DNA from: Chloroflexota bacterium | GTDB lineage: Bacteria > Chloroflexota > Anaerolineae > Aggregatilineales > UBA3940 | Length of the DNA: 11,729 bases | NCBI GenBank assembly: GCA_011051745.1 | Contig: DRKO01000187.1 | Span: 1-11,729, forward strand | Direction of reading: 5' to 3' | Shown: positions 5,089 through 11,729 of the stretch, piece after piece | Layout of the letters: the number at the start of each line of letters is the position of its first letter | Numbering within the stretch: the first letter of the stretch is position 1 | Notes under the pieces: generated by a model | What the model was told of the DNA's origin: nothing | Seen by the model: only the letters and a program-made list of their open reading frames with translations | Database searches by the model: none | Made by a program: the position numbers and the translations under genes

Positions 5089-7977
5089 TCAGGGCATCAC
5101 GGCCCCTAGGGACGCGCAGGCCGGGCATGATCCATCCGGGCGGACGATAGCATATCCAGCCTGCGGGTCATCGTCGGCCCAGTACGTGTAATCCACGTTC
5201 CAGATGATCATCAGGCGTACATATCCCAGCCCGCGTGCGATCTGAGCGCCTTCCGCCAGCCAGGCAGCCTGATTGGCAACCGTGATACCGGAACCCCAGC
5301 TAAAGTTGCTCGGCAGCGGGCCGTAGCCCTCCGGGCTGACGTACCCGTATTCGGTCAGGCAGACCGGCAATGCCCCACCCATGCCGCCATAGTAAACGTC
5401 AATCGTCGGCAGGAAGTACCAGCTATAGTGTCCGCTCCCGGTAGGATGCCCGCTCGTGGCGGAGGGAGAGGTTGCCCCTGCGTTGTGGTGCACGCCGATG
5501 CAGTTAGCGTAGTTCGCCGCTCCGGCTGCCGCCAGCCCCCGGACGTAACGATCATCAGCCCAGACGTTCACGCCGTCATCCACACCGGTGGGGGCCAGCG
5601 CCCCGATGATGACCATCGTACCGGGGCTGGCCTGCTTGATTGCGTTAAAGGCCGGAGCCAGCATGTTGTTGACGTAGACGGTCGGGTCAATCTGGCCGGA
5701 CGGCCACTCGCGGTTGAGGTTCATCTCGTTCCACACTTCGATTGCGTCCGGCTGGTAAGAAGCTACCTGTCCTATGAAGCTTGTGAACGCCGCGTAGTCT
5801 ATGCTCTGCGGATAAAGCGGCCCCTTAACGCTCAGCAACACCTTGAAACCGGCTGCATGTCCGGCCCCGACGAACGCCCCCGCCGTCGCTGCGTCCGCAT
5901 AAGGCCACACAACCTGAAACTTAACCCACGTCATTCCGGCCTGCCGCATATAGTCGGCGTGAGCAATGGCGTTCGGAACCTGCCCGCCAAGCTCAAACCC
6001 CCCGCCATCAGGCCCCGCCCCGCCGGCGGAAGGGGGTGGGGTGGCCGCCTGCGTGGGCGCGGGTGTGTCAGCCGGGGGAGGGCTGTCGCTATTTGACGTA
6101 ACGATAGGTGGCGGCGTGGCCGTCTCTGTCTCCTCCGGCTCTGGCTCTCCGATGGCTACCCCCACCGCCCCCAGGTCTGAGACGCGCGCGCCCACCAGAT
6201 CGGCCTCGACGGTGTAGTCGCCCGGCTCGTCCGCCTGCCAGACGAAGGGCGTTCCCAGCCCCGTCGTCTGATGAAGAAGGGCCCCGCTGCTGCCCGTCAC
6301 CGTCCACTGCAACACCAGTTGAGCCGGAACGGAGGAAACGCTCCGCGCCTTGAACTCGGCGATGGCGGTCAACAGGCCGTTGTCGTTCCCGTCCGCCATC
6401 ATGTCGTTAAGCACCATGCCGCCCACGTTAAAGGCCGCGGCCATGTCCATCCGCGCCCGCAGGGTGTTGGCGGTGATGATCCAGATGCGGCGCTGCCCGC
6501 CCTCGCCGTCCACCGTGTAGACATAAGCGCCGGTGTCCAGATCGGGCGTAACGTCGGTGACGTTCCCGTTCAGCGTGAACGTGAGCGACGTACCCGGTTC
6601 GTACGCCTCGGACGCCTCGCCTTCCAGAGTCACAACGCCAAGCGGGGCGATTGCCTCATCATAGCTGATCAGCCTCAGGCCGCCGTCCGTCTCCTCGACG
6701 CTCCGTGTTGAGAAGGCCACATGGAGCTTGTAGCGGCTGATCTCGCCCACCGCCCAGCCCAGCAGATTGGTGATCCCGCCGTTGAGCGCGTAGAAGGTCG
6801 GGTCGTCGCTACCGGAGATCACCACGATATCGGCCAGCCGTCCGATTGCCCGCCAGTCGTAGCCGCCTGTATCCCACGTCTCCGGCCCACCGTCGGGCGC
6901 AGGCAGCACGACGACCAGCAGCCGCTCGTATTCATCCAGCGCCCCCGCCAGATCGCTGATGAACTGGGTGAATGCCTCACGATCCGCCGGGTCAATGTCG
7001 CCGTAGTCTATCGCCACGCCGTTGTAACCATCCCCGACGACCAGCGAACGGATATCCTCGATGTGGAGCGCGACGCTGGCCGGGTTGTTGAGCAGGCTGC
7101 TCAGGGCGGCGCTATCCGTTGCCCGGAGCAACGGGATCACGGCGTAACCGCTGTTCATCTGCCACCCGCCCACCAGCGAGCCGGTCAGCGAGCCGTCCGG
7201 CTGCGCCGTCAGGCCGCTCGCAAAAACCAGATTCAGGTTGGAGGCCATCTCGGGGTCGAACGTCTGGCCGCTCTCCAGCGTGGTGCTGACCAGCGGGGCC
7301 AGCGGGCTTGTCTGGAAGATCGCCACGTTGTCGGGGAGTTCGGTTGTGCGGATCACCCCCTCGGCGGGGTCCACATGGCCCGGCACAAACACCCATTCAC
7401 CGGCTTCCTCGTCCCACGTATACAGGTCAAGCGTCGAGTAGGACGAAACACCGGCAGGGAGCGCGATTGCGATCTCCGCCTCACCCTCGCCGCGTTGCTT
7501 GATGACATAGATCGGGCTTTGCAGTTCCAGATAGGACGGGAGCCTTTCCCGCGCGGTGGAGAAAGCCTTGTCTTCCCCCGCCAGGAAAGCCTGCTGGGCG
7601 ACCGACTCAATGCGGATGCGGAGGTTACCCTCGCCCCTCCGGCTGACGCTGATCCCCGTCTCGTAGCTGATGGTCGGGTTTTTCTCGTTGAGCGCCTGAT
7701 ACTTCCCGCCCAGCCCGAAGATCAGTCCGGCCACGATCAGCGCCAGGATCGCCAGCCCACCCAGGCCGCCGCAACCGGCCAGTATCAGCCGCTTATCCGG
7801 CAGACGGCTTCCGCCCTCAGCGGGCTCTTCAGCGGCGGGCGTCTCGACGCCTTCCTCATCGGATGGTTCGACGCCTTTTGATCCCAGCGTGGGCTCCCCC
7901 GCCTCGGGGGATTCTTCTTCAACCGGCTTGCTGGCCGGTAATGTTTTGCGCTCCGCTCCCGTGTCCTCGTTCGACAT
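5089..7977 (-). CDS. Membrane-anchored protein with GH18-like and clan GH-A glycosidase domains (paralogue C)
   Basis: A 962-residue protein from the ATG at 7977 (GGAG 3 nt and GAGG 10 nt upstream). A TTG at 7986 is possible, but the ATG gives the same length as B. Order: acidic, Pro-rich cytoplasmic tail 1-60; membrane helix about 64-88; beta-rich domain about 95-215 with L-D-L-Y-T-W-D and G-E-W-V-F-V-P; GH18-like domain about 217-543; Ig-like domain 547-610; Pro/Thr linker to 658; GH-A barrel 660-962. The GH18-like part shows A-I-D-Y-G-D-I-D-P-A-D-R-E-A-F near 322-336, Y-D-W-R-A-I-G near 374, and a late R-I-W-I-I-T-A. Gly326 stands where GH18 enzymes have the catalytic Glu, so this domain may only bind glycan. 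The barrel keeps Glu751 (W-N-E-M-N-L-N-R-E-W) and Glu876 (L-T-E-Y-G-Y). It ends in D-G-S-C-P-A-C. Probable role: extracellular glycan binding and cleavage; substrate unknown. Confidence 0.9.
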   Translation of the reverse strand: MSNEDTGAERKTLPASKPVEEESPEAGEPTLGSKGVEPSDEEGVETPAAEEPAEGGSRLPDKRLILAGCGGLGGLAILALIVAGLIFGLGGKYQALNEKNPTISYETGISVSRRGEGNLRIRIESVAQQAFLAGEDKAFSTARERLPSYLELQSPIYVIKQRGEGEAEIAIALPAGVSSYSTLDLYTWDEEAGEWVFVPGHVDPAEGVIRTTELPDNVAIFQTSPLAPLVSTTLESGQTFDPEMASNLNLVFASGLTAQPDGSLTGSLVGGWQMNSGYAVIPLLRATDSAALSSLLNNPASVALHIEDIRSLVVGDGYNGVAIDYGDIDPADREAFTQFISDLAGALDEYERLLVVVLPAPDGGPETWDTGGYDWRAIGRLADIVVISGSDDPTFYALNGGITNLLGWAVGEISRYKLHVAFSTRSVEETDGGLRLISYDEAIAPLGVVTLEGEASEAYEPGTSLTFTLNGNVTDVTPDLDTGAYVYTVDGEGGQRRIWIITANTLRARMDMAAAFNVGGMVLNDMMADGNDNGLLTAIAEFKARSVSSVPAQLVLQWTVTGSSGALLHQTTGLGTPFVWQADEPGDYTVEADLVGARVSDLGAVGVAIGEPEPEETETATPPPIVTSNSDSPPPADTPAPTQAATPPPSAGGAGPDGGGFELGGQVPNAIAHADYMRQAGMTWVKFQVVWPYADAATAGAFVGAGHAAGFKVLLSVKGPLYPQSIDYAAFTSFIGQVASYQPDAIEVWNEMNLNREWPSGQIDPTVYVNNMLAPAFNAIKQASPGTMVIIGALAPTGVDDGVNVWADDRYVRGLAAAGAANYANCIGVHHNAGATSPSATSGHPTGSGHYSWYFLPTIDVYYGGMGGALPVCLTEYGYVSPEGYGPLPSNFSWGSGITVANQAAWLAEGAQIARGLGYVRLMIIWNVDYTYWADDDPQAGYAIVRPDGSCPACASLGAVMP
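5924..5949. repeat. 26-bp exact repeat shared with 8866-8891
   Basis: The same 26 bases occur here in C and at 8866-8891 in B, at the equivalent barrel position encoding M-R-Q-A-G-M-T-W-V. It is a conserved paralogue segment rather than a mobile or regulatory repeat, but it offers a site for recombination between the two genes. Confidence 0.7.
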
Positions 7978-8006
7978 AGGCTCCAAACCTCATCTTCAAC
8001 AAACGT

Positions 8007-10895
8007 TCAGGGCATAACATTACCCAGTGTTACGCAGGCTGGGCAACTTCCGTCGGGGCGAACAATGGCATAACCGGCCATCGGATCATCGCCCCAGTAG
8101 GTGAAATCCACGTTCCAGACGATCATCAGGCGCACCAGACCGCTTTCCCGTGCCAGCGTGGCCGCCTCGGCCAGCCAGCGGGCCTGCTGGGCAACGGTTG
8201 TGCTGGCTGCCCAGCTAAAGCGATCCGGCACGGAGCCATATCCCTCGCCACTCAGGTAACCCAGCTCGGTAAAGCAGACCGGGCGGCCAAAGGTCCCTCC
8301 GTAAAGCTGGAGCATCCCGTTAAAGTACCAGCTATAGTGCTGGTAACCCGGATCGGCTGGATGACCGGTCATGACGGTGGGGGACGTTGCGCCGGAGTTG
8401 TAGTGTGCGCCCACGCAATCCATGTAGTTCGCCCCGCCTGCTTCGGCCATCTGCTGCAAAAACAGCCAGTCGTCGCAGCCGTACCCCTGCAACGAGCACC
8501 CGCCCTCGGCGTAGTACGCGCCGGTGGGGGCCGGAGCGCCTGAGATCACCATGATGTTCGGATTGACCTCTTTAATCGCGTTGTAGGCCGGGGCCAGCAT
8601 CTCGCGCACATAGCGCCCCCCGTCTATCTGGCCGCGCGGCCATTCAAAATCCAGATTGGCCTCATTCCAGACCTCGATCGCGTCCGGCCCATAGTACGCC
8701 ACACCGCGCAGGAATTCAAGATAAGTCTCAACGTCAATATCGGTCGGGTACTTAACCTGCCCCGGGATGCTGAGCAGGACTTTGAACCCCTCCGCCCGCC
8801 CCCGGCTGATCAGGTCCCACGCCACGCTGGCGTCCATGTCAGGGGCCCATGCGAGCTGGAACTTGACCCACGTCATTCCGGCCTGCCGCATGTATTCGGG
8901 GTGGTTGATCACATGGTTGACCTGCCCACCCAGCTCAAAGTTGCCCGGCGCGGATGGCGGGACGACCGGCGGCGGCATCCCTTCGGGGATGGCTGCATAG
9001 GTCGGGGCAGGCGCATCAGTCGGGATGTCGGGCGCACCCGCCACCACCGACTCCTGCGTGGGGACGATCCCCACTCCCTCCCCGCCGACGATGATGGCGA
9101 CATCTCCCCGCCCGGAAGACGTGCCCGCCCCGATCAATTCCACGCTGATGACGAACTCCCCTTCCTCCTCCGGCGTCCACTCCAGAGGCGCATTCAGAGC
9201 AGTTGTCTCCTCGGCCAGAACCGTGCCACTCGCATCCCTCACCGTCCAGCGCAGCCTCAGCGCCTCATCCAGCGACGAGGGAAGCCCCCCTTTGAACTCG
9301 CTTACGGCGGTCAGGATATCCGCGCTGTTCCCTTCGGCCAGCAGGTCTTCGATCACGATGCCGCCCACGCCGTGCGCGGCCACCAGATCGAGCCTCCGGC
9401 GCAGGTCTGCGCCGGTCACCAGCCACACGCGGTGCTCGCCGTCTCCGCTGTACACACGGTAGCGGTACGCCCCGCTCCGGCTGTCCTGCCCCGGATCGAG
9501 CGCCTCGCCCCTCAGTTCAAAAGTCAGAGGGACGCCCGCCTCCGGGCTGAAAGGTGGCCCTCCGCTCTCCGGGCTGAGGTCGGCATGTCCCAGAGGGGCA
9601 AGGGCGTACTCAAAGGTGATGGGATACTGTCGTCCGGCCCATTCGTCCACGCTCAGGGAGGAGAAGGCCACATACAGCCTGCGGCGGCTGATCTGCCCGC
9701 TGGCCCATGTCAGGAACTCGTCGGCAGGCCCGCCGGGGATATAATCGCCGGGGTTGGCGGGCGGCGTCACGATCAGGATGTCGGCCACCCGTCCCAGACG
9801 TTGCCAGTCGTAGGGGGATGTGTCCCGGCCCTGGCCGCTTCCCTCCGGCGTGGGGAGGCGGATCGCCAGCAGCTTCTCGTCCGCCAGTTCTCCGGCCAGT
9901 TCCTCTACCAGCCGGTGGAAAGCCTCGCCATCTTCTGGGTCCACCTCGCCGTAATCAATCGCGAGTCCGGCGATCCCCTCTCTTTCAGTCAGAGCAACCA
10001 GCCCCTCGATGTGTCTCTGGCGGGCGGCACGGCTGTTGAGCATCCGGGAGAGGGCTTTTCGGTCGGGGTAACGCACGACGGGCAACACGGCGTAACTGCC
10101 GGGCGGCAGGCTTTCCAGAGCCAGGTCGCCGATCTCGAGTGAGCCGTCCGCCTGTCCTTCCGTTCCGGCCACAAACAGCGTGTTGAGCAGCGCGGCCTGC
10201 ATCCCGTTGAGGGGCTGTCCCTCTTCCAGCACCGTCCCGATCAGGGGCGCAGCCGCGCCCGTGCGGAACAGCGCTACCGGCCCATCAACCGATTCCGCCC
10301 GGAAAGAGCCGTCCTCCCCCATCGAAACAGGGACAAAAACCCATTCTCCTGCTTCGGCGTCCCAGCGATAGAGGTCCAGCATACGGGCGTCGGCGGCCTC
10401 CCCCTCTGCTCTGATCACCAGCCGGACATCCCCCCGCGCCGAGATGCGGTAAAGCGGACTGGCCGGTTCGAGGTATGCAGGGAGCGCGTCGCGGGCAGCC
10501 TGCCACGTCGGGAGCGGATCGTCGCCCAGCGCGTCTTCGAGCGGGATCACTTCGACCCGCACACGGGCCGTGCCCCCGTCCGCCAGTTCAACGCTCAGGA
10601 GATCGTCAACCGGCAGGGCAGGGCGGCTTTCCGAGAGGCGGATGCCCCGCCCGCCCAGCGCGAGGGTCAGCCCCGCCGCCAGGATAATCAGCGCCCCGGC
10701 AGCCAGCCCCGCGCGAACGGGACGCAGGCTGAAGAGTTCCCGCAGGCGGCTGAACCACACCGGCAACATGGATCGGTCGGGCTCCCTCTCAAAGGGGGCA
10801 GCGCTCCTCTCAGGGGATGATGATTCCCGGTCAGGGGAGGGGAAATCCGACGTAAGCGGGTCCTGAAGCATTGTCTCTCGGTCGTCCCCGGTCAT
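8007..10895 (-). CDS. Membrane-anchored protein with GH18-like and clan GH-A glycosidase domains (paralogue B)
   Basis: A 962-residue protein with the same order of parts as C: polar, acid- and Ser-rich cytoplasmic tail 1-60 ending in basic residues; membrane helix about 62-82; beta-rich domain about 95-212 (L-D-L-Y-R-W-D, G-E-W-V-F-V-P); GH18-like domain about 215-537; Ig-like domain 540-605; Pro/Ala linker to 650; GH-A barrel 652-962. In the GH18-like part A-I-D-Y-G-E-V-D-P-E-D-G-E-A-F places Gly316 at the catalytic Glu position; Glu317 is one residue off. The barrel has Glu745 (W-N-E-A-N-L-D-F-E-W) and Glu877 (F-T-E-L-G-Y). A Cys pair (800, 807) sits in a loop after P-T-G, shared with A but absent from C. 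The C-terminus has D-G-S-C-P-A-C. The ATG at 10895 has AAGGGG 10 nt upstream, buried in the inverted repeat at 10904-10981. Confidence 0.9.
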   Translation of the reverse strand: MTGDDRETMLQDPLTSDFPSPDRESSSPERSAAPFEREPDRSMLPVWFSRLRELFSLRPVRAGLAAGALIILAAGLTLALGGRGIRLSESRPALPVDDLLSVELADGGTARVRVEVIPLEDALGDDPLPTWQAARDALPAYLEPASPLYRISARGDVRLVIRAEGEAADARMLDLYRWDAEAGEWVFVPVSMGEDGSFRAESVDGPVALFRTGAAAPLIGTVLEEGQPLNGMQAALLNTLFVAGTEGQADGSLEIGDLALESLPPGSYAVLPVVRYPDRKALSRMLNSRAARQRHIEGLVALTEREGIAGLAIDYGEVDPEDGEAFHRLVEELAGELADEKLLAIRLPTPEGSGQGRDTSPYDWQRLGRVADILIVTPPANPGDYIPGGPADEFLTWASGQISRRRLYVAFSSLSVDEWAGRQYPITFEYALAPLGHADLSPESGGPPFSPEAGVPLTFELRGEALDPGQDSRSGAYRYRVYSGDGEHRVWLVTGADLRRRLDLVAAHGVGGIVIEDLLAEGNSADILTAVSEFKGGLPSSLDEALRLRWTVRDASGTVLAEETTALNAPLEWTPEEEGEFVISVELIGAGTSSGRGDVAIIVGGEGVGIVPTQESVVAGAPDIPTDAPAPTYAAIPEGMPPPVVPPSAPGNFELGGQVNHVINHPEYMRQAGMTWVKFQLAWAPDMDASVAWDLISRGRAEGFKVLLSIPGQVKYPTDIDVETYLEFLRGVAYYGPDAIEVWNEANLDFEWPRGQIDGGRYVREMLAPAYNAIKEVNPNIMVISGAPAPTGAYYAEGGCSLQGYGCDDWLFLQQMAEAGGANYMDCVGAHYNSGATSPTVMTGHPADPGYQHYSWYFNGMLQLYGGTFGRPVCFTELGYLSGEGYGSVPDRFSWAASTTVAQQARWLAEAATLARESGLVRLMIVWNVDFTYWGDDPMAGYAIVRPDGSCPACVTLGNVMP

Positions 10896-10903
10896 AAATC
10901 TAA

Positions 10904-10981
10904 GGCCCCTTTCTCCGCCCGGATGCTTGCCGGAGGCCGCCCCTTTGCGGGGCAGCAGCCGGGAGGGGCGGAGCAGGGGCC
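10904..10981 (-). repeat. Nested inverted repeat between paralogues A and B, enclosing the B ribosome binding site
   Basis: The outer arms are 10904-10920 and 10966-10981. GGCCCCT pairs with AGGGGCC and CTCCGCCC with GGGCGGAG, giving 15 bp interrupted by a 2/1-nt internal loop. Inside is a second hairpin: GCCCC (10939-10943) and GGGGC (10949-10953) around a 5-nt loop. In the minus-strand transcript the downstream arm carries GGAG and AAAGGGG, the only purine-rich ribosome binding site ahead of the B start at 10895. No T-run follows, so it is not a standard terminator. It could limit translation of B, or protect or process the RNA between A and B. Confidence 0.6.
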
Positions 10982-10991
10982 AGCAGAGTCG

Positions 10992-11729
10992 TTATGGCTG
11001 TACGGCGTTCAGCGCATCGCAGGCCGGGCACGAGCCATCAGGGCGGATGATTGCATAGGCCCCCTGGGGGTCCGATCCGTAAGCCGTGATATCCACGCTG
11101 AAGACGATCATCAGGCGCACTTTGCCACTCTGGGAAGCGAGGACAGCCGCTTCCGCCAGCCAGGCGGCCTGCTCGGCGACGGAGGTGTCCGCCGCCCACG
11201 AGAACGATTCCGGCAGACCGGGGTAGCCCTCTGGAGAGGCATAGCCCAGTTCGGTAAAGCAGAGCGGCCTGCCGAATGTGCCGTAGTAGAGGTCTACCAT
11301 GCCGAAGAAATAGCGGGAATAGAAATCGCCATAGGCACGCGGATCGCCGGAGCGTTGCGAGGGGGGGATGATCCCCTCGTTGTAATGCACCCCCACGCAG
11401 TCCAGATAGTTCGCCGCCCCTGCGTCGCGCATCTGGGAGATGTAGAACCAGTCATCGCAGCCCACAATGTCCCCGATGCTCCCGCAGCCGTTGAAAGCGC
11501 CGGTCGGTGTGGGCGCGCCGGAGATGACCATCACGTTCGGGTTGACGGCCTTGATCGCCTGATAGGCGGGCGCGAGCATCCTCTGGACGTACACATCGCC
11601 GCCGATCTCGTTGGGGGGCCATTCGCGGTTAAAGTTCATCTCATTCCACACTTCGATCGCGTCCGGCCCCAGCGCCGCCACACCGGCCAGATAGTTCACA
11701 TAAGCGTCATAATCAATGGACTCCGGATA
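10992..11729 (-). CDS. Clan GH-A glycoside hydrolase-like protein (paralogue A), N-terminus outside window
   Basis: The frame is open to the window edge: the fragment starts Y-P-E-S-I-D-Y-D-A-Y and aligns with the same part of C (Y-P-Q-S-I-D-Y-A-A-F). The GTG at 11699 is therefore internal and the gene begins upstream. The 245 visible residues are about the last three-quarters of the barrel. The likely acid/base is fragment Glu30 (W-N-E-M-N-F-N-R-E-W) and the nucleophile Glu160 (F-T-E-L-G-Y). V-I-S-G-A-P-T-P-T-G is at 68-77, followed by a loop with two Cys (82 and 91) as in B. The C-terminus has D-G-S-C-P-A-C. Where B and C have W-N-V-D-F/Y-T-Y-W near the last strand, A has F-S-V-D-I-T-A-Y, so the active-site edge differs. 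Whether A also carries the membrane anchor and GH18-like domain cannot be seen. Confidence 0.88.
   Translation of the reverse strand, partial: YPESIDYDAYVNYLAGVAALGPDAIEVWNEMNFNREWPPNEIGGDVYVQRMLAPAYQAIKAVNPNVMVISGAPTPTGAFNGCGSIGDIVGCDDWFYISQMRDAGAANYLDCVGVHYNEGIIPPSQRSGDPRAYGDFYSRYFFGMVDLYYGTFGRPLCFTELGYASPEGYPGLPESFSWAADTSVAEQAAWLAEAAVLASQSGKVRLMIVFSVDITAYGSDPQGAYAIIRPDGSCPACDALNAVQP

Noticed and set aside
7750..7790. L-A-G-C in paralogue C as a lipoprotein signal
   Set aside because: The Cys sits about 68 residues from the start with only four hydrophobic residues before it; the hydrophobic helix follows it, so it cannot serve as a lipobox.
6721..7881. Long + strand open frame opposite paralogue C (386 codons)
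   Set aside because: Antisense to C, with no plausible domain and a composition typical of a complementary frame.
8901..10142. Long + strand open frame opposite paralogue B (413 codons)
   Set aside because: Antisense to B; no hydrophobic segments, motifs or ribosome binding site support it.
5089..11729. Repeated DNA blocks in A, B and C as insertion sequences or CRISPR
   Set aside because: The repeated blocks fall in matching positions of paralogous barrel domains and keep reading frame; there are no terminal inverted repeats, transposase or regular spacers.

Overview
The window looks like part of the chromosome of a GC-rich bacterium, most plausibly a Chloroflexota (Anaerolineae-type) member. 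That placement is an inference from the gene families: a DUF4013 membrane protein, a lone receiver-domain regulator, and large membrane-anchored proteins combining a GH18-like domain with a clan GH-A barrel. No rRNA, tRNA or marker gene confirms it. No mobile element, CRISPR array or RNA gene was seen, and no stretch over 300 bases lacks a gene.

The left part is read on the + strand. It holds the 3' end of an ABC-2 type (NatB-like) permease (1-1071), then a near-consensus sigma-70 type promoter, and a DUF4013 integral membrane protein (1182-1862). A perfect 14-bp hairpin at 1894-1930 separates this block from the convergent minus-strand genes and probably terminates from both sides.

The rest is read on the minus strand. 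Going downstream there are five consecutive paralogous glycoside-hydrolase-like proteins, called here A (10992-11729, N-terminus outside the window), B (8007-10895), C (5089-7977), D (3692-5053) and E (2415-3656). Their gaps are 96, 29, 35 and 35 nt, so they probably form one operon. Last comes a stand-alone CheY-like receiver protein (1959-2330) with its own likely promoter just after E.

All five paralogues carry a clan GH-A type barrel with both expected catalytic glutamates: one in a conserved W-N-E-x-N-x-x-x-E-W motif, the other in a T/L-E-x-G-W/Y motif. B and C are 962 aa each. Both have an acidic cytoplasmic tail, one membrane segment, a beta-rich domain, a GH18-like domain whose catalytic Glu appears to be replaced by Gly, an Ig-like domain, a Pro/Thr linker and the C-terminal barrel. 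D and E carry only a membrane anchor, a Pro-rich stalk and the barrel. The likely picture is a set of cell-surface glycan-acting proteins displayed at different distances from the membrane. The substrate cannot be read from the sequence.
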